Shown: one piece after another, positions 8,315 to 16,870 of the stretch
Layout: each line of letters starts with the position of its first letter
How positions within the stretch are numbered: the stretch's first letter is position 1
Position numbers and translations under genes: made by a program
The notes under the pieces: model-generated
Databases searched by the model: none
What the model was told of the DNA's origin: nothing
The model's input: only the letters and a program-made list of their open reading frames with translations
NCBI GenBank assembly: GCA_964554485.1
Contig: CAZKOX010000004.1
Coordinates: forward strand, 1-31,209
Direction of reading: 5' to 3'
DNA length: 31,209 nt
DNA from: JBBQBM01 sp964554485
GTDB taxonomy: Bacteria; Patescibacteriota; Saccharimonadia; Saccharimonadales; JAGQMS01

Positions 8315-8803
8315 TCAAGGATTGTTTAAACCTTCTTTTCGGTATGGATTTGGAGTTGTAGCAGATGGTTTCTCAATGTAAGTCTTAAGAACGTATCCGG
8401 TACATGTCGTTGTACATCCAGCAGTGCCAAATGGAACATATAGGTACTGTGGTGTTACGCCCGCACCAGTTGGTGCTGCGACTGCATCAGCAGCTGTTTC
8501 GTCAGCTACGACAGCATTGACATCAATTGATGTGCCCTTTGGATCCTTTAAGCTGTCAGCATCGATACCTGGGAAGGTAGCGGCTGTGAAAGTGTTTGGG
8601 TAACCATTGTTGTCACCGTAGTACTCTTCTAGCTTAGTGTGAATGTTATTTAAGTCCGTAACGCGTTGTGTGTCACGAGCTTTTGCTTGTGCGCCTTGGA
8701 AGTTGTTTAGTACCAACCCTGCAAGGATCGCAATGATAGCAATCACGATCAAAAGTTCGATAATCGTGAATCCTGACTGTGCCTTTTTTAGTTTTTGGAG
8801 CAT
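8315..8803 (-). CDS. pilA: Major type IV pilin (PilA/GspG-like)
   Basis: Classic class III prepilin: leader 'MLQKLKKAQSG' then 'FTIIELLIVIAIIAILAGLVLNN' with Glu at +5. The next segment 'GAQAKARDTQRVTDLNNIHTKLEEYYGDNNGYP' is typical of GspG/PilA pilins. Two close cysteines in 'GCTTTCTGY' may close a small loop. The ATG at 8803 has a near-perfect ribosome site (GGAGG at 8814-8818) at 9 nt; an in-frame GTG at 8812 would touch that site and is rejected. Own terminator and strong translation signal mark it as the main pilus subunit. 162 aa. Confidence 0.92.
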   Translation of the reverse strand: MLQKLKKAQSGFTIIELLIVIAIIAILAGLVLNNFQGAQAKARDTQRVTDLNNIHTKLEEYYGDNNGYPNTFTAATFPGIDADSLKDPKGTSIDVNAVVADETAADAVAAPTGAGVTPQYLYVPFGTAGCTTTCTGYVLKTYIEKPSATTPNPYRKEGLNNP

Positions 8804-8951
8804 ATTGCCCACCCTCCTTAGTTATTTACTTTCAGCCCGCTGTTATTTTTTAGGCTTATGCTTATTACTCTAACAAGTTACACCGTGGTGAGCAAGTGTA
8901 TTAATCCAGATGTGGATAACTTTGAACTTCAATTTAGTACAGATTTCTTCG

Positions 8952-10166
8952 TTATATTTGAGTAGATAAATTACTTATAGGTCCAATGACACTAATGGCT
9001 ATCAGCGCCACCATTCCACCCATAACAACTATCATAATGGGCTCAAGGATAGAGCTAAGACTTTCTACGGTGGCGTCGACCTCTTCTTCGTAGAAGTCAG
9101 CAACTTTTATTAATATTTCACCAATCTGTCCGGTTTCTTCACCGACGGCAAGCATTTGGCTGACGATAGGGGGGAAGATCTTGGAGTTTGCTAAAGGTAC
9201 TGAAAAGGGCTGACCCTCAGAAACTTCCTTAGAAGCGGCGAGCAGTTCGTCCTCGACAATACTATTTCCAACAGCCTTTGATGTAACTTCAATTGATTCG
9301 ATTACCGATACCCCGGCGCTCATTAAACTTGCGAATGTCCTTGCAAAGCGGGCAACAGCTACTTTGGCCACAACAGTCTTAAGAACCGGTATCTTGAGTA
9401 GTAGTCTATCTTTCTTTTTACGACCCTCGGGCGTTTTCAGGTATTTGTGTAGAAAAATCACGATGATTATAGTTATCCCAACAAGAAAGTACCATTTACT
9501 TGTCATGAAGTCGCTAATACTCAACATGGCTTTAGTGAGCGTTGGAACTTCAGCTCCTTCTCCTCCGAGATCGATAATGATTTTTCCAATCTTTGGAACT
9601 ACAAAAGTCATAAGTCCGATGAAGACAGAGAACGTAATGAAAATAAGGACCATTGGGTAGGCCATGGCGCTTTTAAACTTTTTTCTAATCGAGTCATCTT
9701 TTTCTTGCTGAACAGCAAGTTTTTTTAAAATATCGTCTAAAATTCCACCAGCTTCACCAGCCTTAACCATATTTATATAGACCGGAGAAAATACTGTGGG
9801 ATGTTTTTCGAGAGCCTCACCGAATGATGTACCCCCCTCGATGTCTTTTGAAATGGCAGTCACGTGTTTTTTTAAGCTCTGGCTTTCGGTTTGAGATTGC
9901 AGAGTGGCAAGTGATCTTACTAGCGGTACGCCGGCATTAATCATTGTGGCTAATTGTCTAGTAAAAATAACCATGTCCCGTGACTTGATTTTGTCTGAAC
10001 TCAGGAAAGATATCTTCAGACCACCACTCTTACTAGCTTTCACGATTAATGGTCTTAGGCCTTGTTTTTGCAAATAACTTCTTGCCGAGGGAAGGCTGGT
10101 TGATTCAATAGAACCTGAGACAGTCTTTTTGTCGGAGCCAACGGCTGTATAGTCGAACTTTGTCAT
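8952..10166 (-). CDS. pilC: PilC/GspF inner-membrane platform protein
   Basis: Two GspF domains are visible, each with the 'F.RQLATMINAGVPLVRSL' / 'FARTFASLMSAGVSVIESI' motif (roughly residues 67-190 and 270-395), and three hydrophobic segments around residues 169-195, 222-242 and 374-398. The N-terminal 'FDYTAVGSDKKTVSGSIES' is typical. At 404 aa it is full length. PilC is the membrane platform turned by the PilB motor. It starts 1 nt after the pilB stop. Confidence 0.95.
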   Translation of the reverse strand: MTKFDYTAVGSDKKTVSGSIESTSLPSARSYLQKQGLRPLIVKASKSGGLKISFLSSDKIKSRDMVIFTRQLATMINAGVPLVRSLATLQSQTESQSLKKHVTAISKDIEGGTSFGEALEKHPTVFSPVYINMVKAGEAGGILDDILKKLAVQQEKDDSIRKKFKSAMAYPMVLIFITFSVFIGLMTFVVPKIGKIIIDLGGEGAEVPTLTKAMLSISDFMTSKWYFLVGITIIIVIFLHKYLKTPEGRKKKDRLLLKIPVLKTVVAKVAVARFARTFASLMSAGVSVIESIEVTSKAVGNSIVEDELLAASKEVSEGQPFSVPLANSKIFPPIVSQMLAVGEETGQIGEILIKVADFYEEEVDATVESLSSILEPIMIVVMGGMVALIAISVIGPISNLSTQI

Positions 10167-10167
10167 C

Positions 10168-11934
10168 TTATTCTCTAGTTACCCTTAGAATTTCTTCAAT
10201 TGACGTTGTACCAAGCAAAGCCTTTATTAGTCCGTCTAGTTGCATTGTTAACATGCCATCCTTTACAGCCTGTTCCTGAATTGCTTCACTTGTAGCATTA
10301 GCAACAATCATTTTTTGAATCTCTAGGGAATTATTAAGAACTTCATAAATACCTTTTCTCCCCTTGTAGCCTGTTTTGTCGGTCGGTAGATCTTTCTTTG
10401 GACGCCAGAAAGATAGCTTTGAGGTCTTTGGTTTTCCGAAGGCTTCTTGAGCTTCATTAAGAATCTTAAATACTATTTGCCAGTCAGCATCAGACTTTAT
10501 ATTAAATACTCGTTCAATTTCCTTCTTCTCCGTTTCATCGGGGGTGTATTCTTCAGCGTCCTCATGAACTAACGTTCGGACTAGTCTTTGCCCGATAACT
10601 ACGCGAACAACAGACGCGATTAGAAAAGGTTCTATGCCCATATCGAGTAGTCGAGGTAGGCACGTAGCAGCATTGTTGGTGTGCAGAGTTGAAAACACCA
10701 GATGTCCTGTTAGTGCTGCCTGGACGCCAAGCCCGGCGGTTTCAGCATCGCGAATCTCACCAACCATTATGACGTTCGGATCCTGCCTGAGTAGTGCTCG
10801 AAGTCCAGCCGCAAAGGTCATTCCAGCAACAGGGTTTACCTGAGTCTGGTTGACGCCCTCAAGTTTATATTCAACAGGATCTTCGATGGTCGAGATATTT
10901 ACTTCTGGCTTGTTGAGAATATTCAAGACACTATGCAGGGTTGTGCTTTTTCCCGATCCAGTAGGACCGGTAACTAGAACCATGCCGTGTGGCTGGGATA
11001 TGGCGTCATTGATTGTTTTTAAGGCATTACCCCAGAAACCTAGTTCTTCCAATGAAGCCGGTTCGCTTGATTCGTCTAAAATACGCATAACGACTTTTTC
11101 GCCCTCAGCAATCGGAAGGGTTGAAACACGAAATGCAAAAGTTTTTCCGTTTTGCGTAATCTTAAATCGTCCATCTTGCGGCGAGCGACGTTCGTCGATT
11201 TTTAGGTTAGACAGAATTTTTACACGGGAAACTAATGCGCCAAGAGTTCTTTTCGGTAGCTTATTGGCGTCTCGAAGCACACCGTCAACTCGGTAGCGAA
11301 TTGACACATATTTTTCTCTTGGTTCGATATGAATATCACTCGCTCCGTTTTTTATAGCGTATTCAATCAACAGATTTACAGTTTGGGCAATTGCTGAATC
11401 TTCAGCGATGTCTTCCTCTTTTACATCAGCCTCTGCTTTTTCGCTATCTTCCTCTTCGTTGCTCTCGGTTATAACCTTACTTATTTCATTTGAGATATTT
11501 CCACGATATAAGTCGATAACCGATAAGATATTGAACCTCGAGGCTATAAATAGCTTTATATTTTGTCCGAAGAGTTTATGAATAACATCTATAGCTTGAA
11601 GGTCATCGGGGTCTTCCATGGCGATTTGCTTTTCTTTAGATTCAACATCGCCCTTGAAAACCACCATGTTATACAACCGAGCAATATGCTCAGGTATTTG
11701 TTTTAAAACATCAACGCTAATTTCTTTTGGATTTAGTTCGATAAAAGGTACGCCAATTTCTTCGGCGTACAATTTTGTCAGTTCTATCTCGCTAGTTGCA
11801 CCACTCGAGACAGCAATATCCTCCAGGCTAGTCTTTTCGGCCTTAGCCTGTTCGGTTAATGCATTAATTTTGTCTTCGGTAACTTTGCCTGCCTTTATCA
11901 GCAAACTACTTACCATTTGGTCTGGTATATGCAT
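10168..11934 (-). CDS. pilB: PilB/GspE pilus extension ATPase
   Basis: N-terminal MshEN/GspE-N domain (to ~150), an acidic linker (160-180), then the secretion ATPase: Walker A 'GPTGSGKS' at about 325-332 (from ATG 11940), Asp box 'STIEDPVEY', Walker B 'VIMVGEIRD' and His box 'TGHLVFSTLHTNNA'. The zinc-binding tetracysteine usual in GspE/PilB is missing: the region after 'QRLVRTLVHEDAEEY' has no CxxC pairs. I prefer the ATG at 11934 (third codon of the longer frame) because a TATACT box lies exactly 10 nt before it. A retraction ATPase (PilT) is not in this window. Confidence 0.95.
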   Translation of the reverse strand: MHIPDQMVSSLLIKAGKVTEDKINALTEQAKAEKTSLEDIAVSSGATSEIELTKLYAEEIGVPFIELNPKEISVDVLKQIPEHIARLYNMVVFKGDVESKEKQIAMEDPDDLQAIDVIHKLFGQNIKLFIASRFNILSVIDLYRGNISNEISKVITESNEEEDSEKAEADVKEEDIAEDSAIAQTVNLLIEYAIKNGASDIHIEPREKYVSIRYRVDGVLRDANKLPKRTLGALVSRVKILSNLKIDERRSPQDGRFKITQNGKTFAFRVSTLPIAEGEKVVMRILDESSEPASLEELGFWGNALKTINDAISQPHGMVLVTGPTGSGKSTTLHSVLNILNKPEVNISTIEDPVEYKLEGVNQTQVNPVAGMTFAAGLRALLRQDPNVIMVGEIRDAETAGLGVQAALTGHLVFSTLHTNNAATCLPRLLDMGIEPFLIASVVRVVIGQRLVRTLVHEDAEEYTPDETEKKEIERVFNIKSDADWQIVFKILNEAQEAFGKPKTSKLSFWRPKKDLPTDKTGYKGRKGIYEVLNNSLEIQKMIVANATSEAIQEQAVKDGMLTMQLDGLIKALLGTTSIEEILRVTRE

Positions 11935-11944
11935 AATCATAACC

Positions 11945-11950
11945 AGTATA
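11945..11950 (-). promoter_or_regulatory. -10 box (TATACT) for pilB
   Basis: TATACT on the minus strand sits 10 nt before ATG 11934 and 4 nt before ATG 11940. The spacing supports a nearly leaderless transcript starting at the 11934 codon. It is divergent from the recA promoter. Confidence 0.5.
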
Positions 11951-11995
11951 CATTGAAATTGCCGTGTTCTTTAGAGTAAAACAGCAACAAAATAG

Positions 11996-12001
11996 TATAA
12001 T
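11996..12001 (+). promoter_or_regulatory. -10 box (TATAAT) for recA
   Basis: A consensus TATAAT lies 35 nt before the recA ATG, which has a separate ribosome site (GGAGGGG near 12021). I see no LexA-like operator (no paired GAAC/GTTC or CTGT/ACAG) around it, so SOS control cannot be claimed. The -35 box is weak. Confidence 0.6.
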
Positions 12002-12036
12002 GAACTTAGCAAATATAACGGAGGGGTATTAAAGAG

Positions 12037-13071
12037 ATGGCTAAGGCTAAGACAGAAAAGACAGTCGTGGCAGACGATCAGGGTGGGGATGGCAAATCAA
12101 AAGCGTTAGATTTGGCAGTCGAACAGATAGAAAAACAGTTCGGTAAGGGAAGTATTATGCGTTTAGGCGCTGGGCATCACGCAAATATTGAAACTTTTCC
12201 TTCTGGCAGTGTGTCATTAGACATTGCTCTTGGTGGCGGCATACCTCGCGGTCGAATCATTGAAATCTATGGCCCAGAAAGCAGCGGTAAGACAACAGTA
12301 ACGTTGCACGCCATTGCGGAGATACAAAAACTTGGAGGTACGGCGGCATTTGTTGATGCTGAGCACGCTTTAGACCCGGTCTATTCTAGGCGAATCGGTG
12401 TTGATATTGAGAAATTATTGGTTTCACAACCAGACAACGGTGAGCAGGCTCTAGAAATTGTCGAAACCTTAGTTCGCTCTAATGCCGTTGATTTAATTGT
12501 TGTTGACTCAGTTGCAGCGCTTGTTCCACAGGCTGAACTTGAAGGCGATATGGGTGACGCTCAAATGGGACTTCAGGCGAGATTGATGAGCCAAGCAATG
12601 CGCAAGCTCACAGCAATAATTAATCGTAGTAAAACCACCGTAATATTCATCAATCAACTTCGCATGAAGATTGGTGTAATGTTTGGTAATCCTGAGACTA
12701 CAACTGGCGGTAATGCCCTAAAGTTCTATGCCAGCGTGCGTATGGATATCCGCCGAGTCACACAAATCAAAGTAGGTGATGAAATAATAGGTAACCGAGT
12801 TCGGGTAAAAGTTGTTAAGAACAAAGTCGCAGCACCATTTAGAGAAGCGGAATTCGATATCATGTACAACCACGGGATTAGTGCCGAGGGAGATGTCCTT
12901 GATTTGGCAGTCAACAAAGAAATTATTTCAAAGTCCGGTTCATGGTTTGAATACAATGGTGAGAGATTTGCGAACGGTCGCGAAGCTGCAAAAACTTACC
13001 TATCAGAGAATCCAAAGGTACTTGCCGAACTTTCAAAAAAAGTTATGGCTACTACAGATGTAGCAGAATAG
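12037..13071 (+). CDS. recA: Recombinase A
   Basis: Full-length 344-aa RecA. Walker A 'GPESSGKT' is at residues 79-86, the catalytic-Glu region is 'AAFVDAEHALDP', Walker B is 'LIVVDSVAAL', loop L1/L2 segments are 'EGDMGDAQMGLQARLMSQA' and 'FINQLRMKIGVMFGNPETT'. The N-terminal tail is slightly longer and lysine-rich. RecA forms the filament for strand exchange, and in pilus-bearing bacteria also serves DNA uptake. recX follows 6 nt after the stop. Confidence 0.98.
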   Translation: MAKAKTEKTVVADDQGGDGKSKALDLAVEQIEKQFGKGSIMRLGAGHHANIETFPSGSVSLDIALGGGIPRGRIIEIYGPESSGKTTVTLHAIAEIQKLGGTAAFVDAEHALDPVYSRRIGVDIEKLLVSQPDNGEQALEIVETLVRSNAVDLIVVDSVAALVPQAELEGDMGDAQMGLQARLMSQAMRKLTAIINRSKTTVIFINQLRMKIGVMFGNPETTTGGNALKFYASVRMDIRRVTQIKVGDEIIGNRVRVKVVKNKVAAPFREAEFDIMYNHGISAEGDVLDLAVNKEIISKSGSWFEYNGERFANGREAAKTYLSENPKVLAELSKKVMATTDVAE

Positions 13072-13077
13072 TAAAAC

Positions 13078-13674
13078 ATGCGCGTCACGGCGATTAAGCA
13101 ACAGGTAAAAAATCCGGAGCGCGCCAGTATAGTTGTGGATGGAAAGTACTCCTTTTCTCTGAGCCTAAACGACTTAGTGGTAGAAAAGTTAAAGATTGGC
13201 ATTGTGCTAGATGAGCCAAAACTTACTTCTCTAAAAAAGAAATCTGCAGATGGAAAACTAAAAATGCGAAGTCTAGAATGGGTTCTGCTTCGACCGCACT
13301 CAATCAGAGAATTTAGAGAATACTTAAAGAGAAAAAAAGCTGAGCCGGAATTAACAGATAAGCTAATCGAAGAGTTTTTAAGTCGTGGCTATTTGGACGA
13401 ACTAAGATTTGCTACCTGGTGGCGTGACAGATGTGTGCAAAAGCAAAAAAGTAATCGAGCAATTGAGTTCGAGCTTCGCAACAAAGGAATCGACAGGGAA
13501 GTTATCTCAGAAGTCATTAATACTGATGATTCAGATGAAAAGGTACGTCTAAAAACGAGTATAAACAAACTTCGCAGTCGTACAAGATATCAGGATCCAA
13601 AAAAACTCACAGCCTACCTAGTCGGTAGAGGTTACTCCTACTCTTTAGTTAAAGAAGTACTTAGCGATGGCTGA
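13078..13674 (+). CDS. recX: Regulatory protein RecX
   Basis: RecX binds RecA filaments and limits their activity. The 198-aa protein has the helical-repeat signature: 'ALEWVLLRPHSIREFREYLKRK'-like first repeat, 'LIEEFLSRGYLDELRFATWW' and 'KLTAYLVGRGYSYSLVKEVL'. The short N-terminal beta domain ('ASIVVDGKYSFSLSLNDLV') is also common in the family. It follows recA directly, the usual order. Its 3' end overlaps the convergent PRC-barrel gene by 37 bp. Confidence 0.93.
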   Translation: MRVTAIKQQVKNPERASIVVDGKYSFSLSLNDLVVEKLKIGIVLDEPKLTSLKKKSADGKLKMRSLEWVLLRPHSIREFREYLKRKKAEPELTDKLIEEFLSRGYLDELRFATWWRDRCVQKQKSNRAIEFELRNKGIDREVISEVINTDDSDEKVRLKTSINKLRSRTRYQDPKKLTAYLVGRGYSYSLVKEVLSDG

Positions 13675-14201
13675 GGCATTGAAATTTTAGTAGGTCTTGC
13701 GACTAAATTTCTTTCTCTTTCTTTTGAAGAATCAATAAAAACAACCTTTGATTTAGTAACTTCTTCAATTTGGTTTCGACTAAAGATCAATCTGTCGGTC
13801 GATAATCTATTTAATAGGCTTGGTTGGACGTATATGTTTTGAATAAATAAACTTTTTTCATCAATCGCAAATTCGATAACAGTACCGACGCGTTTTTTTC
13901 CTACATAGGCAGTTAATTTTTCGAGCGAAAACTTAAGATCGAGTATAGGTCTTAACCGGATTGCGTCCTGCGGACTTATCAATCTGTCGTGGTCGTCGAT
14001 TACGACGGCCTTGGGTGTGATATCACGAATATCCGTCGGCATAATTAACTGATCATTTCGTTCACCAACAATCCGGCAAGCTAGCGCGTCAATATGTAGA
14101 TTGTGGGGGTTAATAACTAGACCATTGACGCGTCCAATTCGACCAGCCGAACGAATACTACCAACCGACATGGTCTTAAAGTAACTACCTTGAATTAGCA
14201 T
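13638..14201 (-). CDS. PRC-barrel domain protein
   Basis: This 187-aa soluble protein contains two PRC-barrel-like halves: 'GRIGRVNGLVINPHNLHIDAL' followed by 'MPTDIRDITPKAVVIDDHDRLI', and 'GKKRVGTVIEFAIDEKSLFIQNIYV' followed by 'IFSRNQIEEVTKSKVVFID'. PRC-barrel proteins bind partners in RNA processing, photosystems or sporulation, so a role cannot be given. The C-terminal tail is basic/Ser-rich ('NLVARPTKISMPQPSLSTSLTKE') and lies within the recX overlap, so the tail sequence may be constrained by the opposite gene. Confidence 0.75.
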   Translation of the reverse strand: MLIQGSYFKTMSVGSIRSAGRIGRVNGLVINPHNLHIDALACRIVGERNDQLIMPTDIRDITPKAVVIDDHDRLISPQDAIRLRPILDLKFSLEKLTAYVGKKRVGTVIEFAIDEKSLFIQNIYVQPSLLNRLSTDRLIFSRNQIEEVTKSKVVFIDSSKERERNLVARPTKISMPQPSLSTSLTKE

Positions 14202-14240
14202 ATCTATATATTAACCGCTTTTGTTTTATTAATGTAGGTT

Positions 14241-14246
14241 TACAAT
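14241..14246 (+). promoter_or_regulatory. -10 box (TACAAT) for the lamin-tail gene
   Basis: TACAAT is 10 nt before an in-frame GTG at 14257 and overlaps the ATG at 14245, which argues for the GTG as the start of a leaderless message. Confidence 0.4.
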
Positions 14247-14256
14247 GTTAATTATT

Positions 14257-15696
14257 GTGACGCGATTGATTATTAGATACGCGCTAACACTCTCTCTTCT
14301 ATTCAACTTGCTTGATGTGCCAAAAGCAAAAGCTCAAGAGCCTCCACCTTCTCGAATACTTATTACTGAACTCCAAACCGAATCCGAAACTAGCGCGCTT
14401 GATGATTTTATTGAGCTAACAAATCGCTCAGAAGATGATGTTGACGTCACTGGTTGGGAGATTCAAACAAAAGCTACGGGAACTACATCGAGCTGGATAA
14501 AGCGAATCGAGCTTGCCGGTATTATTTACGCCGGTGGATCAATAATCCTTAGCTACTCCGACGTTACACATCCCTTTCTGGATGACATAGCCAGCGGCCA
14601 CTTTACGACCGGACTATCAACAACCGGTGGTCATATTCGACTTTTTGATACAAATCTAGTGGTCGAGGAAGACAAACTCGGGTGGGGAACTGCCACGGAT
14701 GCCGAGATACTTCCTGCCCCTAAGCCAATCAGCCCAGATTCGCTGAGTCGTAAAGTAGTCGACGGCTTATTAATTGATACGAACAATAATTTAGCTGATT
14801 TTGAACTTGGCTTGCCGTCGCCACGAGCCGATAACTTTGCTCCAAGTGAAGAACCGCCGGTTGAAGAGCCAGAGTTGCCCCCAGTAGAAGACCCAATCGA
14901 AGATCCAGTAGAAGATTCACCGCCTGAAGCTAACGAAGAAGTACCGCCACCCGAAACCGTTGAAGAGGTAGCAGTCTTGCCGTTACTACCGCTACGAATA
15001 AATGAGATACTGCCAGATCCAGCTACCCCAGCAACCGATGCAGAAGATGAATGGATAGAAATTTATAATCCGAACGATGAAGACGTAAATCTTAAAGACT
15101 ATATTCTTCAAACCGGAAGTAAGTTTACTTATAGCTACAAATTCATTGGCGTATCTATCGTGGCAAAAGGATATATCTCAATCTCTTCTGGAGAAAGTAA
15201 CCTCGTTCTCAGCAATAGCGGCGGCGCAGTGCGATTACTTGATCCTTTAGGAACAGAAATGGATATTCTTGCCTCCTATCCAGATGTTGAGACGGGACAA
15301 GCCTATGCCTGGGATGGGTATGCGTGGAATTGGACGACAACACCGACGCCAAATACCGAAAATGTTATAACTCAACCTATCATTGAGCCGAAGGTCATAA
15401 AAGCTGCAGTTAAGAAAGTAAAGAAATCAACTACCGTAAAAGCCGCATCTAGTAAGAAGAGGGTCGCAGCAACTTCAAAGCCAAAAAAGCAAAATACCAA
15501 ACGAGAAGTTTTTAATGATCCTGAAGTAATCGAGACTCAGCCACCACTTCATCCAGGTGTACTTGCCGGTACGGGGGTCTTAGCTATACTCTATGGAGGA
15601 TATGAATACCGCGAAGACTTTCAAAACAGACTGTTTAGGCTTAGACGCTACCTACAAGTTCGGGGAGCAAATCGGCGCAAGACTTCGCGGCGGTGA
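14257..15696 (+). CDS. Surface protein with two lamin-tail domains and a C-terminal anchor
   Basis: A signal peptide ('TRLIIRYALTLSLLFNLLDVPKAKAQ') precedes two lamin-tail (LTD) domains: 'SRILITELQTESE...DDFIELTNRSEDDVDVTGW' and 'LRINEILPDPATP...DEWIEIYNPNDEDVNLKDY'. A Pro/Glu/Asp-rich linker of about 60 residues separates them. A Lys-rich stretch ('KAAVKKVKKSTTVKA') and a hydrophobic helix ('PGVLAGTGVLAILYGGY') with a basic tail end the protein, like an anchored exported protein. The start could be ATG 14245 (483 aa) or GTG 14257 (479 aa); the latter fits the promoter. The last 95 nt overlap tsaE. Confidence 0.82.
   Translation: MTRLIIRYALTLSLLFNLLDVPKAKAQEPPPSRILITELQTESETSALDDFIELTNRSEDDVDVTGWEIQTKATGTTSSWIKRIELAGIIYAGGSIILSYSDVTHPFLDDIASGHFTTGLSTTGGHIRLFDTNLVVEEDKLGWGTATDAEILPAPKPISPDSLSRKVVDGLLIDTNNNLADFELGLPSPRADNFAPSEEPPVEEPELPPVEDPIEDPVEDSPPEANEEVPPPETVEEVAVLPLLPLRINEILPDPATPATDAEDEWIEIYNPNDEDVNLKDYILQTGSKFTYSYKFIGVSIVAKGYISISSGESNLVLSNSGGAVRLLDPLGTEMDILASYPDVETGQAYAWDGYAWNWTTTPTPNTENVITQPIIEPKVIKAAVKKVKKSTTVKAASSKKRVAATSKPKKQNTKREVFNDPEVIETQPPLHPGVLAGTGVLAILYGGYEYREDFQNRLFRLRRYLQVRGANRRKTSRR
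15585..15590 (+). promoter_or_regulatory. -10-like box (TATACT) inside the lamin-tail gene, before tsaE
   Basis: TATACT lies 11 nt before the tsaE ATG at 15602, within the upstream coding sequence. A GGAGG also lies 2 nt before that ATG, so either internal transcription or coupled translation is possible. Confidence 0.35.
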
Positions 15697-16072
15697 GGTT
15701 TTTGAGTTAATCGGGGATCTTGGAAGCGGTAAGACTGCTCTTGTTCGCGGAGTCGCTCGAGCGCTCGGTGTTGAGGACGAAGTTACTAGCCCGAGCTTCA
15801 CAATTAACAATATCTACAGATCAAAAAAACTCAGTATTTATCATTATGATTTTTATCGGCTTACTGAGGCAGGAGTTGTTGAGAATGAATTAATCGAGTC
15901 AATGGACAATCACGACAGTGTAACTTTTATTGAGTGGGGAACTTCGGTTGAAAATATACTTCCCGTCAACAAGGTTGTCGTCACTTGCAGCACGACAGGC
16001 GAAGATACTAGACATTTCGAATGTTCATATCAACATGAACAGAGTTATTTATTTGAAGGTATAGAACAATGA
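15602..16072 (+). CDS. tsaE: tRNA threonylcarbamoyladenosine biosynthesis ATPase TsaE
   Basis: TsaE is the P-loop ATPase of the t6A37 tRNA modification complex. From the ATG at 15602, Walker A 'GDLGSGKT' is at residues 38-45, followed by 'VTSPSFTINNIY', 'YHYDFYRL' and 'FIEWG', the standard motif order. The product is 156 aa. An ATG three codons earlier (15593) is less likely because GGAGG lies between. The 5' end is nested 95 nt inside the lamin-tail gene, unusually long for this window. The stop overlaps the tsaB start. Confidence 0.93.
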   Translation: MNTAKTFKTDCLGLDATYKFGEQIGARLRGGEVFELIGDLGSGKTALVRGVARALGVEDEVTSPSFTINNIYRSKKLSIYHYDFYRLTEAGVVENELIESMDNHDSVTFIEWGTSVENILPVNKVVVTCSTTGEDTRHFECSYQHEQSYLFEGIEQ

Positions 16073-16461
16073 TAATTCTTTGCTTAAAGACCGACCAGCC
16101 GCAAGCTTACCTAGGCTTATATAAAGACCACCAGCTATTATCGGAAATCGCCTGGGATGCACACCGAGAGTTATCAAACACTATTTATTTGAAGATTAGG
16201 TCTTTGCTTGAGGCGCATAAGTTAAGTCTAGATTCGGTTGACGGATATGTCTGCTTTAAGGGTCCCGGTTCATTTACTGGTCTTCGAATTGGTTTGTCTG
16301 CTATTAACACCCTGACTTATGCCGAAAATGCCAAGATTGTTGCAACCGAAGGCGGAGATTGGGCGCAAGATGGAATCAAAAAATTAATGTCTGGCGAGGA
16401 CGAAAAACTAGCTCTTCCTCACTATGGCGCCGAGGCTAATATTACTGTTCCAAAGAAGTAG
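16069..16461 (+). CDS. tsaB: TsaB-like protein, short form
   Basis: TsaB is the non-catalytic partner of TsaD in t6A synthesis. The N-terminal ASKHA half is clear, with 'VDGYVCFKGPGSFTGLRIGL' carrying the family's GPGSFTGLR motif. The protein is only 130 aa instead of the ~220 of E. coli TsaB: the second domain is missing and the gene ends 'AEANITVPKK' without obvious decay. Short TsaB forms fit reduced genomes. ATGA overlap with tsaE; the 3' end overlaps the convergent fur-family gene by 20 bp. Confidence 0.85.
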   Translation: MIILCLKTDQPQAYLGLYKDHQLLSEIAWDAHRELSNTIYLKIRSLLEAHKLSLDSVDGYVCFKGPGSFTGLRIGLSAINTLTYAENAKIVATEGGDWAQDGIKKLMSGEDEKLALPHYGAEANITVPKK

Positions 16462-16870
16462 TCTTGCAGTCAAGGCAACGTCCTAGCATCTCGATAGTGT
16501 GACTACTAACAAGCGAGAAGCCGTTTTTTCGGGCTATAGTTTTTAATAATCCTTCTAATATATCGTCGTCAAAACTAACTGTCTTGCCGCAACCCTCACA
16601 CCTTAAGTGGTGGTAATGGTCATGAATGTCACTAGAAAGTTGAACATAACGATTCTTGCCTATGCCAGTTTCGGTGACTAGGCCGATTTTTCGGAACAAA
16701 TCAATATTTCGATAAACGGTCGAGGCATCAATACCTGCAGGGGAGCAGTTTAGGATTAGGGAAGCGAAGTGTACTATTCCGTTTTCTAATTGGGAGTAAA
16801 TAAATCGACGAGGTAGAGTGTCTCGCAAGTGATATCTCGCTGCTAATTCAGAAAAGTTTGTACTTGTCAT
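16442..16870 (-). CDS. Fur-family metalloregulator (Fur/Zur/PerR type)
   Basis: The 142-aa protein has the N-terminal winged helix ('RRFIYSQLENG', 'AGIDASTVYRNIDLFRKIGLV') and the C-terminal dimer domain with the regulatory His cluster 'HDHYHHLRCEGCG' and the structural-zinc pairs CEGC and CLDC. The ATG at 16870 gives normal length; an upstream in-frame TTG at 16906 would put coding sequence through the operator. It faces a ZIP metal transporter across a 67-bp gap with inverted and direct repeats, which suggests it controls that transporter and itself; Zur-like zinc sensing is the best guess. Confidence 0.88.
   Translation of the reverse strand: MTSTNFSELAARYHLRDTLPRRFIYSQLENGIVHFASLILNCSPAGIDASTVYRNIDLFRKIGLVTETGIGKNRYVQLSSDIHDHYHHLRCEGCGKTVSFDDDILEGLLKTIARKNGFSLVSSHTIEMLGRCLDCKTTSLEQ

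Noticed and set aside
8911..8919. TGTGGATAA, an exact DnaA box, upstream of the pilin gene
   Set aside because: It is a single copy with no AT-rich unwinding region or dnaA/dnaN genes nearby, so it is not evidence for an origin; a 9-bp match can occur by chance.
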